NCBI GenBank assembly: GCA_900316995.1
Contig: ONEZ01000007.1
Span: 1-64,000, forward strand
Length of the DNA: 64,000 nt
Origin: an uncultured Bacteroidales bacterium
Lineage (GTDB): Bacteria; Bacteroidota; Bacteroidia; Bacteroidales; Paludibacteraceae
Direction: 5' to 3'
Part shown: positions 17,609 through 27,847 of the stretch, piece by piece
Position numbering within the stretch: the stretch's first letter is position 1
How the letters are laid out: every line of letters begins with the position of its first letter
Position numbers and translations under genes: made by a program
The notes under the pieces: model-generated
Databases searched by the model: none
What the model was told of the DNA's origin: nothing
The model's input: only the letters and a program-made list of their open reading frames with translations

Positions 17609-17653
17609 CTATTGTTTATAACATCATTTTCTAACCTTAAATACCATTTTAAT

Positions 17654-18520
17654 ATGAAATACGCTGATTCTGAGCTTATAATAAATTCTGACGGCAGTGC
17701 ATTCCACCTTCATGTAAAACCAGAGGAGATAGCTCAAAAAATTATACTTGTGGGAGACCGTGGCAGGGTGGACATGGTGTCATCCATGTTTGACAGAATA
17801 GACTGCGTAAATGAGAATCGTGAGTTCCGCAGTGCCACAGGCTTGTTCAATGGCAAGCGTGTCATGGTGCTGTCAACTGGTATCGGCACAGGAAATATAG
17901 ACATCGTGGTTAATGAACTTGACGCTTTGGCGAATATTGATTTTACAAAGAGGGAGGATAAGCAGGAGAGCGTAAGTCTTGACATTGTGCGTATAGGTAC
18001 CTGTGGAGGCTTGCAGCCTTTTGTGCCAGAGGGAACGTGTATTGCATCAGAACGTTCTATAGGATTTGACGGTGTCATGCATTTCTACGCCGATACGGAG
18101 CGCGTGCGTGACCTTGATTTTGAGCGTGAGTTTGTATCCCACACTGGATATGATGACGCACATGGTGTGCCTTACTGCGCCCTTAACAGTAGTGAGTTAC
18201 TTGAACGCATAGCGCGGAATGATATGGTCAGGGGTAATACAATAGCCTCATGCGGCTTTTATGGCCCGCAGGGCAGGCGTCTGAGAATCCCGCTCCAAGA
18301 TGAGAACCTTAACACCAAAATAGAGTCTTTTTGCTACAAGGGCGCACGTATTACTAATTTTGAGATGGAGTCATCTGCGCTGGCGGGGCTTGCAGGGATG
18401 TTAGGACATAAAGCACTTACGGTCTGCCTTGTTATAGCAAACAGGGTGGGTAAGCGTTTTATTGGAGATTACAAGCCAAAAATGGCTGAGCTTGTGCGTA
18501 CTGTTTTGGAACGTATATGA
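17654..18520 (+). CDS. Nucleoside phosphorylase (uridine phosphorylase-like)
   Basis: 288 residues from the ATG of MKYADSELIINSDGS. It has the PNP/UDP family marks: LVGDRGRVDM for phosphate, STGIGTGNIDIV, RIGTCGGL, and TNFEMESSALAGLAG for the ribose site (the Met-Glu-Ser motif). These enzymes split nucleosides with phosphate into base and ribose-1-phosphate. The sequence is closest in type to uridine phosphorylases, but base specificity is not certain. The longer upstream frame is rejected because it would start before the promoter. Confidence 0.88.
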   Translation: MKYADSELIINSDGSAFHLHVKPEEIAQKIILVGDRGRVDMVSSMFDRIDCVNENREFRSATGLFNGKRVMVLSTGIGTGNIDIVVNELDALANIDFTKREDKQESVSLDIVRIGTCGGLQPFVPEGTCIASERSIGFDGVMHFYADTERVRDLDFEREFVSHTGYDDAHGVPYCALNSSELLERIARNDMVRGNTIASCGFYGPQGRRLRIPLQDENLNTKIESFCYKGARITNFEMESSALAGLAGMLGHKALTVCLVIANRVGKRFIGDYKPKMAELVRTVLERI

Positions 18521-18529
18521 TACAGCTTG

Positions 18530-20407
18530 TCAGCTCAGCCTTATGTAGTCAATGATGTAGTTAGTCTCTGTTTGTGAAATTTTTACTGGCGATGCCAGAA
18601 GGGCTTTCTCCAGTTCATGCAGCGGAGAGAACCGCTTGAAACACTCCATGGCGTCGCGTTTTTTGTCTTCTTTCCACAAGCAGATGCCAAGATATAAACT
18701 ATACTCGGCAGATTCTTTAACATCGTCGTTTATAAAACGTATCTTGTATAAATTGTTGATTGCAGGTTTTAATTTGCCTTGCCATATTTGACAAACCGCA
18801 ATGTTATACAGGTACTTAATGTTATCTCCGTCTGATGCCAGCAGTGACGCATAATATTTTTCAGCCGCCTGATAGTTCCCTATCTTTTTGTTGCAGAATG
18901 CTAATTTTTTTATGGTCCCCTCCTGGTCTGATTCTATAATGTCGGCCTTCTCCCAACACTCAAGCGCCTTGTCATAGTTTTGGAGTCGTATATAGCAATT
19001 CCCTAATGCTTTGTAGTATTGTAGGTTAGATGTGTCAGTGGCAAGCAGTTTGATGTATGCGTCAACAGACTCTGCCGAGAGTTGTTTGCTATAGTAAAAA
19101 GATGCAATCTCTGGCAGAAAAGAGTTGTTTGGGTTGATAAACCTAAAGAACTCCATGTTGTGAATGTCCAGTTTAGAAGAGAATATATCTGTATAATAGC
19201 GGCGGTCTTTGTGCAGCTTAAAGAAACGGTATATATCCTGAACGTAGTGGTTTATGTAGGTGCTGTCAGCAGAAATGCCGTCAGTCTCTATCTCTGCTGA
19301 CGCTTCAGTCTCATCCTTAAGGTTTGTGAGCAGGGACGTGCGTATGGAGTCTGGCACAGATTTTATGTTCAAACAGAGTGAATACTTGTCACTGTCACAA
19401 ATGCTTCCGTTCCTTAACAGAACATCAATCATATTGGAGTTGCTCTCATCGCTGTTCTCCGGGAACAGGGAAGATACATTCTGGTTCTCCTTGTAGAATG
19501 GCATAAACCAGTTTTCAAGCGTGTTGAAGAATGAGAAACCTTTCAGCTGGCTGAATGATGGCATGTTAATATCTGCGCCCTCCTGTTGCAATTGTGCAAA
19601 TGAGCGCATTTTGTCTGCTATGCCGCTGTCTTCAAGCTTGTCATGAATGTTGTATATTTTGCTTTCAGGAACATCGGGGTTGTTATCATCCTTGTTCTTG
19701 CCCAGTTCAGGAGCTATCTTGGTGAGTGTGGGAATTATGTTCTCACTTATATCTTTTGATATGCGCTCAGTTTCAGTACTTCTGAGCAGACTCTTGACCA
19801 CAGCCTGCGCAAGCAGAATGTTCTCCTCGTCATCAAACAGCAGGTTCAGCCTATTGTTAATCTGTGGGTAAAGCTGCATTCTCTCATTGTGGTAAACGAG
19901 TGTTATCACCAGTCCTGTGAGGGCGCGCATACGAACGCTTTTGTGTGTGCTTGAACACAGACGTATAAGGCATAAAACCTTATCCTCTTGGAATACGTTC
20001 AGACAGCCAATCATAATGGCGGCGGCTGCTATGGAACACTTTATCTCGTCGTTCCCCTCTTTTATGGTATTAAACGCAGAAAGTGTGTCGGTATCATAGA
20101 GAATAGGTGTGTAGAATTGTCTGAATGTGTTATCTTCGCAGTATGATGTAGGGATGTATCCCACGCAGATGATATCAGTGAGCTCGTATGTTTCACGGGT
20201 GAGATAGTCCATCACTTCGGCCCGTTCAGGGTCGTCTGTCCCATCCATATAGTAGTTAAGAAGAGTCCTGTATGTGGCTTGTAGATTAGCAATCTTGTCT
20301 GTTTGGCTGCTACCTAAAACCATTAGCTGTGCAAGTGCTCTCCCCAGTGATTTACTGCGGAGAGACTTATACACCAAACTGCGTATGTCAATTATATTTT
20401 TTGACAT
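18530..20407 (-). CDS. TPR-repeat protein of unknown function
   Basis: A 625-residue soluble protein. The first 230 residues are all-helical. The middle (about 240-300) is acidic and low complexity. The last 220 residues hold about four or five tetratricopeptide repeats (YYKALGNCYIRLQNYDKALECWEKA, IGNYQAAEKYYASLL). No enzymatic motif was seen. Its start overlaps the purC stop by one base, so it is co-transcribed with purC. A scaffold role is plausible. Confidence 0.7.
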   Translation of the reverse strand: MSKNIIDIRSLVYKSLRSKSLGRALAQLMVLGSSQTDKIANLQATYRTLLNYYMDGTDDPERAEVMDYLTRETYELTDIICVGYIPTSYCEDNTFRQFYTPILYDTDTLSAFNTIKEGNDEIKCSIAAAAIMIGCLNVFQEDKVLCLIRLCSSTHKSVRMRALTGLVITLVYHNERMQLYPQINNRLNLLFDDEENILLAQAVVKSLLRSTETERISKDISENIIPTLTKIAPELGKNKDDNNPDVPESKIYNIHDKLEDSGIADKMRSFAQLQQEGADINMPSFSQLKGFSFFNTLENWFMPFYKENQNVSSLFPENSDESNSNMIDVLLRNGSICDSDKYSLCLNIKSVPDSIRTSLLTNLKDETEASAEIETDGISADSTYINHYVQDIYRFFKLHKDRRYYTDIFSSKLDIHNMEFFRFINPNNSFLPEIASFYYSKQLSAESVDAYIKLLATDTSNLQYYKALGNCYIRLQNYDKALECWEKADIIESDQEGTIKKLAFCNKKIGNYQAAEKYYASLLASDGDNIKYLYNIAVCQIWQGKLKPAINNLYKIRFINDDVKESAEYSLYLGICLWKEDKKRDAMECFKRFSPLHELEKALLASPVKISQTETNYIIDYIRLS

Positions 20408-21348
20408 TAGAAACCTGCCTTTGTAAGATTCTCTTTTATTCTTGCTTCAATGTTTGTGGTATCCGCCTTCTTAAACTTAGAACCTGTGATGTGCTCATAA
20501 AGTTCAATATAGCGGTTGCTTATGCTCTCTACTATTTCAGGTGTCATTTCAGGAACCTTCTGACCTGCTTTGCCCTGGAATCCGTTGTCCATAAGCCACT
20601 CACGTACAAACTCCTTGGAAAGCTGTTTTTGTGGCTCGCCCTTAGCAAAACGCTCTTCGTAGCCTTCACTGTAGAAATAGCGTGATGAATCAGGGGTGTG
20701 AATTTCATCCATCAGGTAAATCTCATTACCGCATTTGCCAAACTCATATTTTGTATCTACGAGTATAAGACCTTTCTTAGCTGCTATCTCAGTACCACGG
20801 TTAAAGAGTGCAAGTGTGTATTTCTCAAGTTTTTCATACTCATCGGCAGGGATAAGGCCCTTGGCTATAATCTCTTCCTTTGATATGTCCTGATCATGCT
20901 CTCCAATTTCGGCTTTGGTTGTTGGGGTTATTATTGGAGTGGGGAACTTCTCATTCTCTTTCATTCCTTCTGGAATTTTAACGCCACAAATCTCTCTTAC
21001 ACCGCTCTTGTATGCGCGCCATGCGCTGCCGCATAGGTAACCTCTTACAATCATCTCAACAGGGTAGCCTACGCAGCGCTTGCCTACAGTTACCATTGGG
21101 TCTGGTGTTGAAACCTTCCAGTTTGGAACTATGTCTGCTGTGTCATCAAGGAACTTGGCTGCTATTTGGTTAAGTATCTGCCCTTTGTATGGTATGCCCT
21201 CTGGCAGTATGACATCAAATGCTGATATGCGGTCTGTAGCAATCATTATGAGAGTGTCTTCTCCTATTGAATACACGTCACGCACCTTGCCGTTATATAT
21301 AGCGGTCTGATTTTTAAACTTGAAATCTGTTTTTGTTAATGCTTTCAT
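20407..21348 (-). CDS. purC: SAICAR synthetase PurC
   Basis: 313 residues from [29 protein letters not shown]. It contains the SAICAR synthetase motifs [27 protein letters not shown] and [16 protein letters not shown]. It joins aspartate to CAIR in purine synthesis. The frame extends 39 codons upstream through the intergenic repeat, but the family start is the internal ATG. Confidence 0.96.
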   Translation of the reverse strand: MKALTKTDFKFKNQTAIYNGKVRDVYSIGEDTLIMIATDRISAFDVILPEGIPYKGQILNQIAAKFLDDTADIVPNWKVSTPDPMVTVGKRCVGYPVEMIVRGYLCGSAWRAYKSGVREICGVKIPEGMKENEKFPTPIITPTTKAEIGEHDQDISKEEIIAKGLIPADEYEKLEKYTLALFNRGTEIAAKKGLILVDTKYEFGKCGNEIYLMDEIHTPDSSRYFYSEGYEERFAKGEPQKQLSKEFVREWLMDNGFQGKAGQKVPEMTPEIVESISNRYIELYEHITGSKFKKADTTNIEARIKENLTKAGF

Positions 21349-21467
21349 AATTTTTCTGCTATTATTGTTTGTTTTGTCTAAATTTTTACATTGTTCATAA
21401 AGCCTTTTCGCCCTTTGGGCGGAGCACAGAAGTGCTCTTGTCGCTTCACTCCTAAACTCCTTCACTC

Positions 21468-22403
21468 CTAAACTCCTGAACTCTTTTCATACGCCTCCAC
21501 AATTCTGCTAACTAATTTGTGACGAATGATGTCTGCCTTGTCAAAGTTTATGTGTGCTATGCCTTTCACATTCTTTAGTATCTGCATGGCGTTTACAAGT
21601 CCGCTCTGGCCGTTTGGCAGGTCTATTTGGGTTACATCGCCCGTGATAATCATTTTTGAATTAAAACCTAAACGGGTGATGAACATCTTTATCTGCTGGT
21701 TGGTGGCATTCTGCGCCTCGTCAAGTATTATAACCGCGTCGCTAAGTGTGCGTCCGCGCATAAAGGCGAGAGGGGCTATTTGTATTACATGTGTCTCTAT
21801 GTACTCACGCAGCTTGAACGGTGGTATCATATCTTCAAGCGCGTCATAAAGCGGCTGAAGATACGGGTCTATCTTGTCTTTCATATCGCCAGGCAGAAAG
21901 CCTAATTTTTCTCCAGCCTCTACTGCCGGACGTGAAAGTATGATTTTACGTACCTGCTTGTTTTTTAGTGCATTAACTGCAAGTGCTATGGCTGTATATG
22001 TTTTTCCGCTACCGGCAGGTCCTATGGCAAACATCATGTCGTTTTTTTCAAATGCCTTTACAAGCTCCTGCTGGTTCTTGGTGCGGGCGGTTATGGGTTT
22101 GCCGTTAAGCCCGTGCAGTATAAGGTTGTCAGCGGTTACTACCGTTGGCTGTTTGCCTTTTACAATGTCTATTATTACTGCCTCTGATATCGTGTTGTAC
22201 TCAGTTATGTGCTTTTCAATAGCACCAACTTTCTCCATAAATGATACCAAATCCTCATTGTTGCCGCTTGCTTTTATGGCGTTACCCCTTGCTGTAATCT
22301 TAATATTTGGAAACAGCACTCTGAGCAGGTGGATATTAGCGTTGTTAACACCGTAGAATACTACAGGGTCGGCAGTGGTTAATATGTAATTCTCTTCAGA
22401 CAA
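21468..22403 (-). CDS. PhoH family protein
   Basis: 311 residues. The N-terminal part is KH-like and the PhoH ATPase domain has Walker [11 protein letters not shown] and Walker [12 protein letters not shown]. PhoH proteins are ATPases or helicases linked to RNA processing. The start is a TTG directly after an AACTCC repeat. The last codons (SSGV and the TAG stop) are encoded by the next copy of the same repeat, so repeat DNA borders both ends. Confidence 0.9.
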   Translation of the reverse strand: MSEENYILTTADPVVFYGVNNANIHLLRVLFPNIKITARGNAIKASGNNEDLVSFMEKVGAIEKHITEYNTISEAVIIDIVKGKQPTVVTADNLILHGLNGKPITARTKNQQELVKAFEKNDMMFAIGPAGSGKTYTAIALAVNALKNKQVRKIILSRPAVEAGEKLGFLPGDMKDKIDPYLQPLYDALEDMIPPFKLREYIETHVIQIAPLAFMRGRTLSDAVIILDEAQNATNQQIKMFITRLGFNSKMIITGDVTQIDLPNGQSGLVNAMQILKNVKGIAHINFDKADIIRHKLVSRIVEAYEKSSGV

Positions 22404-22446
22404 TGGAGTTTAGGAGTTCAGGAGTTTAGGAGTTTAGGAGTTCAGG
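22404..22446. repeat. GTTTAGGAG/GTTCAGGAG tandem repeats between phoH and rfbD
   Basis: Five units of GGAGTT(T/C)A(G)GAG fill the gap and run into the rfbD coding end, supplying LLNS and the stop. A related array at 21435-21482 does the same for phoH. Confidence 0.75.
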
Positions 22447-23309
22447 AGTTGGGCGATGCAGGAACGTAGGCTTGCTTCCCAGTGTGGAATCTCGATGCTA
22501 AATGTCTTTTTAATCTTGGCTTTGTTGAGAACGCTGAAACTTGGACGTGGAGCTTTGGCAGGGTAGTCCTTACTCTCTATAGGGCTGACCTTGCAACTCT
22601 TGATTCCTGCAAGTTCATGTATTTTTATAGTAAAATCATACCATGAACATACTCCCTCATTTGTAAAGTGGTAAATGCCTCCGTAGATGTTGCCATTGGC
22701 AAATATTTGTTTGGCGGCTGTAACCATTGCCTTAGCAAGGTCAAGAGCGTATGTCGGTGTGCCCACTTGGTCAAACACCACGTTAAGTGTATCACGCTCT
22801 TTGCCAAGTTTTATCATTGTCTTTACAAAGTTGTTTCCAAATTCAGAATATAGCCATGCTGTGCGGATGATTACAGCGCTTGGTAGAACCTCTTGAATCT
22901 TTAGCTCGCCTTCACGCTTGGTCTTCCCATAGACGGAGAGCCCTGTGGCAGGCATATCCTCTGTGTATGGCACAGGGCTCCTGCCGTCAAAAACGTAGTC
23001 AGTGGATATGTGAATAAGTTCTGCACCTTGAGCGGCGGCGGCCTTTGCAAGGTTGTATGGTGCTACAGCGTTCACTCTGTGGCAAATCTCCTCATTGTCC
23101 TCTGCCTTATCTACCGCCGTGTAGGCGGCGCAGTTCATAATAAGGTCTATGCTGTTCTCTTTTACAAATTTTTCAACTGCACCATAGTCACAGATGTCAA
23201 GAGTGTCAACATCTGTGAGAAACATTCTAAAATCAGGTTCATTTTCTGTAAGAATCCTAATCTCATTGCCCAGCTGGCCGTATGAGCCGGTTACTAATAT
23301 GTTCTTCAT
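22434..23309 (-). CDS. rfbD: dTDP-4-dehydrorhamnose reductase
   Basis: A 291-residue short-chain reductase. It has the GSYGQLGNEI nucleotide loop, STDYVFDG, the catalytic YGKTKREGE (Tyr and Lys) and RTAWLYSEFGNNFVKTM. It makes dTDP-L-rhamnose. Its C-terminal LLNS and stop codon come from the repeat that fills the gap to phoH. Confidence 0.94.
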   Translation of the reverse strand: MKNILVTGSYGQLGNEIRILTENEPDFRMFLTDVDTLDICDYGAVEKFVKENSIDLIMNCAAYTAVDKAEDNEEICHRVNAVAPYNLAKAAAAQGAELIHISTDYVFDGRSPVPYTEDMPATGLSVYGKTKREGELKIQEVLPSAVIIRTAWLYSEFGNNFVKTMIKLGKERDTLNVVFDQVGTPTYALDLAKAMVTAAKQIFANGNIYGGIYHFTNEGVCSWYDFTIKIHELAGIKSCKVSPIESKDYPAKAPRPSFSVLNKAKIKKTFSIEIPHWEASLRSCIAQLLNS

Positions 23310-23355
23310 ATAATTGAGAGTTGAGAGTTGATAATTGAGAGTTAATTATTGTTTC

Positions 23356-23910
23356 TCAGTATACAAAGTTAGTCTGAACATCCTTGAATAGCGGATGCTT
23401 GGTGTCTTTTTCAGAGATAATGCGTTTGTCTTCCGGAATTCCCCAGTCTATGTTCAAATCAGGATCGCTTAAAAGGATGCCGCCCTCTGCACTTGGAGTG
23501 TATAGATTGTCACATTTGTATGTGAATACAGCCATCTCGCTAAGAACAGAAAAACCATGCGCAAAACCCTGCGGAATCATGAACTGTGTCTTTTTGTCGC
23601 CGTCAAGCTCCACACCGAACCATTTCCCGTAAGTGGGAGAGCCTTGCCTCAAATCAACTGCCACATCATACACTCTGCCCACAACCACAGATACAAGCTT
23701 GGCCTGTGATACAGGCTGCAGCTGGAAATGCAGACCGCGTATAACTCCGTAAACAGACTTTGAGAGATTGTCCTGGCAGAAATTGTAATTTATACCAGCC
23801 TCTTTATATCGAGCCTCGTTATATGTTTCACAAAAATAGCCTCTTGCATCACCAAATACTTTTGGCTGGATAACAAGCAGATCTTTAATTCCGGTTTCTA
23901 TTATTTCCAT
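23356..23910 (-). CDS. rfbC: dTDP-4-dehydrorhamnose 3,5-epimerase
   Basis: 184 residues from MEIIETGIKDLLVIQPK. A cupin epimerase with the FCQDNLSKS and RGLHFQ motifs (catalytic His) and FMIPQGFAHGF. The 21-residue upstream extension is repeat DNA and is not used. It is the second gene after rfbA in the rhamnose cluster. Confidence 0.94.
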   Translation of the reverse strand: MEIIETGIKDLLVIQPKVFGDARGYFCETYNEARYKEAGINYNFCQDNLSKSVYGVIRGLHFQLQPVSQAKLVSVVVGRVYDVAVDLRQGSPTYGKWFGVELDGDKKTQFMIPQGFAHGFSVLSEMAVFTYKCDNLYTPSAEGGILLSDPDLNIDWGIPEDKRIISEKDTKHPLFKDVQTNFVY

Positions 23911-23994
23911 ATATAGTGTTGAATCGGTGAATTGAATTAAATTGAAAATTGATAATTGATAATTAACTGTCAAATGTCAAATGTCAACTGTCAA

Positions 23995-24873
23995 CTAATA
24001 CACGTGTGGTTCGTTAGCAATCTTAATGAGATATTGTCCGTAATAGTTCTTCTTTAGCGGTTCTGCCAGTACAAGAAGCTGCTCACGGTTAATGTATCCA
24101 TATTTGTATGCTATCTCTTCAAGGCAGGCCACCTGAAGCCCTTGACGGCTCTGTATGGTTGCTATGAAGTTTGATGCTTCAAGCAGGCTGTCATGAGTGC
24201 CTGTGTCAAGCCATGCTACACCACGCCCTAATGTCTTTACGTTCAGACGCCCCTCGTTTAAGTATAACTTGTTAAGGTCTGTGATTTCAAGCTCACCTCT
24301 TGCAGATGGTTTCAAGCCTTTTGCCTTTTCAACCACATCGTTGCTGTAAAAGTACAGACCAGTGACTGCAAAATTTGATTTTGGCTTCTGTGGCTTCTCT
24401 TCAAGACTCAGCACTTTGCCGTTTTTGTCAAATTCCACAACACCGTAGCGTTCAGGATCATTTACATAGTAGCCGAAAACCGTGGCGCCATCTTTGAGTG
24501 CCGCTGCCTCTTTAAGCATTACAGAAAGGTTGTATCCGTAAAATATGTTATCGCCAAGCACCATGCACACGCTGTCAGAACCAATAAACTCCTCGCCTAT
24601 GATAAAGGCTTGTGCAAGCCCGTCTGGCGATGGCTGAATTGCATACTCAAATTTTATTCCAAGCTGGCTGCCGTCACCAAGCAGGTTCTGATAAAGGTGA
24701 ATGTCTTGTGGTGTGGATATTATGAGTATCTCTTTTATGCCGGCAAGCATTAGAATAGAAACAGGGTAGTAAATCATTGGTTTGTCATAAACCGGGATTA
24801 TCTGTTTTGAGATACTTTTTGTGATAGGGTAGAGGCGTGTGCCTGAACCGCCAGCCAATACAATGCCTTTCAT
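23995..24873 (-). CDS. rfbA: Glucose-1-phosphate thymidylyltransferase
   Basis: 292 residues from [16 protein letters not shown]. It has the nucleotidyltransferase signature, [23 protein letters not shown] and the sugar-site EEKPQKPKS, and normal length for RfbA. It forms dTDP-glucose. rfbA, rfbC and rfbD are present in order, but rfbB (4,6-dehydratase) is not in the window. Confidence 0.95.
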   Translation of the reverse strand: MKGIVLAGGSGTRLYPITKSISKQIIPVYDKPMIYYPVSILMLAGIKEILIISTPQDIHLYQNLLGDGSQLGIKFEYAIQPSPDGLAQAFIIGEEFIGSDSVCMVLGDNIFYGYNLSVMLKEAAALKDGATVFGYYVNDPERYGVVEFDKNGKVLSLEEKPQKPKSNFAVTGLYFYSNDVVEKAKGLKPSARGELEITDLNKLYLNEGRLNVKTLGRGVAWLDTGTHDSLLEASNFIATIQSRQGLQVACLEEIAYKYGYINREQLLVLAEPLKKNYYGQYLIKIANEPHVY

Positions 24874-24946
24874 ATTTTCCTTGTTAAGTGTTTTATCCAT
24901 AAAGCGCAAAGATAATAAAAAAATGTCAAATGTCAACTATCAAATG

Positions 24947-25324
24947 TCAACTATCCAGGAACTCATCAATTTCCCTGCGCTCCTTTTTGGTTGGGCGGCC
25001 GGTACCACGGTCTCGCACACCAGATGTGGCAAGTTTTATATCCTCAAGTAGTTTTAGCTCTGATTGGGGTGTCATGTCAATCATGTAGCGTGTAAGCTCT
25101 TTTGCGCCCACACGGTTCTGCGTAAGTTCTATGATTCTGTATGTGTATATGATAGGCGGGCGTTTCACCTGAACCTCCATGCCCACGGTTACGGCAAAAG
25201 ATGGTTTTACTGCCGTGCCTCCTACCACGATGCGCCCTTTTTTGCACTCCTCTGTGGCAATAGTGCGTGTTTTGAAAAGACGCATTGTCCAGAGCCATTT
25301 ATCTATTCTAAGTATCTCTGCCAT
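24947..25324 (-). CDS. S4-domain RNA-binding protein, HslR/Hsp15-like
   Basis: 125 residues. The S4 domain fills residues 1-60 (RIDKWLWTMRLFKTRTIATEECKKGRI) and is followed by a basic tail (GRPTKKERREIDEF). Hsp15 binds stalled 50S subunits carrying nascent chains and helps recycle them. The stop TGA comes from the GTTGACATTTG repeat behind the gene. The start is 6 bp after the LtaS-like gene. Confidence 0.87.
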   Translation of the reverse strand: MAEILRIDKWLWTMRLFKTRTIATEECKKGRIVVGGTAVKPSFAVTVGMEVQVKRPPIIYTYRIIELTQNRVGAKELTRYMIDMTPQSELKLLEDIKLATSGVRDRGTGRPTKKERREIDEFLDS

Positions 25325-25330
25325 AGCACG

Positions 25331-27271
25331 TTATTTTATTGTAAGGCTGTCGCGTTTAAGACATTCAATATATGTCTGGATTTCAGCCTTAAGTCTCAAC
25401 TCCATATCCTCCTGCTCATCAGTCCTGCCCACTATATTGTTTTTAAGCCCAAGGTCTTTTACGTAGTTAAAGATACCTGTAGTGCGCTCGCCGTCAAATT
25501 GCAGCAGCAGCGAATCTTGAAATATCTGGAAAAGAGGGTTGCAGTAGTCTATTACATAGTTTGTGGTGTCACGCTTGTCAAAAATATCTTTGCCAAACGC
25601 AAAATATGGCGCATCGTAGTTTAGATAACCTAAGATAGAAGGTGTTATGTCTGTTTGCCCGAAGACTCGGTCTGAAACCTGCACAAGTGTGCTGTCTGAC
25701 GGATGATAGAACAGAATGGGTATGTCATAAAGCCCACGGCCGTTTATAAACTCCTCACGGGTTATGATCGTGGTGTGATCAGCGGTTATTACAAACAATG
25801 TGTTTTTGAACCAATCTTTTTTACTTGCGGTCTCAAAGAACCGTCGGATAGCGTAGTCTGTATAACCAACACACTCATACATCGGTTCGGGCCCTTTAGG
25901 AAATTTACCCTCATATTTAGCTGGAATCTTAAACGGGTGATGTGATGTGGCGGTAAAAAGAATGCCTAAGAATGGTGTCTTGAACGTGTCAAGTTCATTT
26001 GCAAAATACTGCATGAACTCTTCGTCCCATATAGCCCATGTTCCATCAAAGTCGGCATCGTTGTTATATTCATTTTTGCCATAGTATTTATCTATGCCGG
26101 CTGATTGAGCGTATGCGTCAAGCCCAATGGAGCCGTTTGGAGCACCATGGAAGAACGCACTTTGATACCCTTTCTTTTTCAGATACTTGGCAATAGATGA
26201 TACTTCATTTGTCCCGTATTGCGTGGTTACATAAGACTCTATCAAGCATGGTATGCCAGATAGGACCGATGGCATGACATCTATAGACTGCTTTCCAGTG
26301 GCAAAGCTATGCTTGAATGTGAGGCTCTTACTCAGCAGTGAGTCAAGAAACGGCGTGTAACCCTTGTACGTGCCGCTGTCAAGATAGTTATAAAAGAATC
26401 CCACATACTCACGAGCAAAACTCTCCACAAGAATAATAACCACATTGTCAGCCTTAAACTCTCCGTCAGGCTGAGGATAGTGGTGTGGATTGCAGTATGA
26501 TTGCAACTCCTTTTTGTCTGTAAAATAGAGCGGGTCTGTATATTCAAGGCTGTCAATAGATTTTATCATCGTAAAAGCTGTGTTTAGTACAATGGCAGCC
26601 TCCGATAGGCGCTTTTCTATGTATGCTGTAGAGTTGTTTACGTTAAGCGGGCGTGTGGTTACTCCAAAACCGCCTCTTATACCCACTATGGTAAAATAGA
26701 CCACTATGCCAAGAGTGAGCGTATGCAATGGGTAGTAAATATAGTTATTCTCAGGTACGGACTCTGTTGGCAACGGCTTGTAGAGCTTGTACAGCAAAAA
26801 CAGCAGGGCTAAAGCCACAAGTGTTACATACCAGTACTGCGCCATACCTTGCAAGGCTATGTTAAGCAGGTTCCCGTCATTCTGGAACTCAGAGAAGAAA
26901 CGTATGGTGGTGCGGCGGTTTATGAACTGGAAATATATCATGTCATAGCAATTGGCGAGTATGCCAAGGCCGTTAAACACAATATATATCCATTTCAGCA
27001 CTGTCTGATACACCCTGTGCCCCCTCAATCTAAGAGGCAGAAAAGATAAAACCAGATACAGGGAGTTCAAGTAGAGCAGTGCGGCAAGGTCAAATTTCAG
27101 GCCGCCTAAACACATTCTTAGCAGACCTGCGGTGGTGACATCGGGGAAGTACCTTACATTTATAAAGTAGAATACAAGGCGGCAAACCATGTAAATAAAA
27201 AAGAGCGTGCACATATTCAACAGAACAGAATATAATGGCATGCTCTTAAATTTCTTGAGAATATTGGGCAT
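25331..27271 (-). CDS. LtaS/OpgB-type membrane sulfatase-fold phosphoglycerol transferase
   Basis: 646 residues. Five membrane helices occupy the first 200 residues. An extracytoplasmic sulfatase-fold domain follows, with metal site VVIILVESFAREY, the GKQSIDVMPSVLSGIP segment where the catalytic Thr/Ser would lie, and FVITADHTT. Bacteroidota have no lipoteichoic acid; relatives probably add phosphoglycerol or phosphoethanolamine to envelope glycans. It lies 2 bp after pth. Confidence 0.85.
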   Translation of the reverse strand: MPNILKKFKSMPLYSVLLNMCTLFFIYMVCRLVFYFINVRYFPDVTTAGLLRMCLGGLKFDLAALLYLNSLYLVLSFLPLRLRGHRVYQTVLKWIYIVFNGLGILANCYDMIYFQFINRRTTIRFFSEFQNDGNLLNIALQGMAQYWYVTLVALALLFLLYKLYKPLPTESVPENNYIYYPLHTLTLGIVVYFTIVGIRGGFGVTTRPLNVNNSTAYIEKRLSEAAIVLNTAFTMIKSIDSLEYTDPLYFTDKKELQSYCNPHHYPQPDGEFKADNVVIILVESFAREYVGFFYNYLDSGTYKGYTPFLDSLLSKSLTFKHSFATGKQSIDVMPSVLSGIPCLIESYVTTQYGTNEVSSIAKYLKKKGYQSAFFHGAPNGSIGLDAYAQSAGIDKYYGKNEYNNDADFDGTWAIWDEEFMQYFANELDTFKTPFLGILFTATSHHPFKIPAKYEGKFPKGPEPMYECVGYTDYAIRRFFETASKKDWFKNTLFVITADHTTIITREEFINGRGLYDIPILFYHPSDSTLVQVSDRVFGQTDITPSILGYLNYDAPYFAFGKDIFDKRDTTNYVIDYCNPLFQIFQDSLLLQFDGERTTGIFNYVKDLGLKNNIVGRTDEQEDMELRLKAEIQTYIECLKRDSLTIK

Positions 27272-27273
27272 AT

Positions 27274-27837
27274 TTATTTGTTGTTAAACTGAGTCATTGT
27301 AAGTTGTACACCTGCAAGGCAGAAACTCTTTATCATCTCTGTGGTAACCTCACACCTTTTTTGAATTTCAGCCACCTGTTCTTCTGTAAAGGAGCTTAGC
27401 ACGTAATCAACCTGCTGCCCCTTTGCGTATTCACTACCGATGCCAAATCTCAGGCGGGCATAGTTCTCTGTGCCAAGCAGGGCGGTTATGTTCTTTAGCC
27501 CGTTATGCCCGCCGGCACTGCCTTTAGGCTTTAGGCGCAGGGTGCCAAAGGGCAGGGCAAGGTCATCAAGCAGCACTAAAAGGTTCTCCACTGGAATCTT
27601 TTCCTGTTGCAGGTAATACCTTACTGCGTTACCGCTAAGGTTCATAAACGTGTTTGGCTTTAGCAAGGTCAGCTCGCAGTTTTTTACACGGCAATGCGCC
27701 ACAGAACCATACCTTTGCTCTGCAAAAAAAACATTGGATGCCCGTGCAAAGGCATCCAACATCATAAATCCTATATTGTGGCGGGTGTACTGATACTCAG
27801 GACCAATATTTCCCAGACCTACAATTAAGTATTTCAT
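27274..27837 (-). CDS. pth: Peptidyl-tRNA hydrolase
   Basis: 187 residues with the Pth signature: [23 protein letters not shown] (catalytic His in RHNIG), [18 protein letters not shown] and [11 protein letters not shown]. It frees tRNA from stalled peptidyl-tRNA. It is 10 bp after rplY, the usual rplY-pth pair. Confidence 0.96.
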   Translation of the reverse strand: MKYLIVGLGNIGPEYQYTRHNIGFMMLDAFARASNVFFAEQRYGSVAHCRVKNCELTLLKPNTFMNLSGNAVRYYLQQEKIPVENLLVLLDDLALPFGTLRLKPKGSAGGHNGLKNITALLGTENYARLRFGIGSEYAKGQQVDYVLSSFTEEQVAEIQKRCEVTTEMIKSFCLAGVQLTMTQFNNK

Positions 27838-27847
27838 AGGCTAATTG

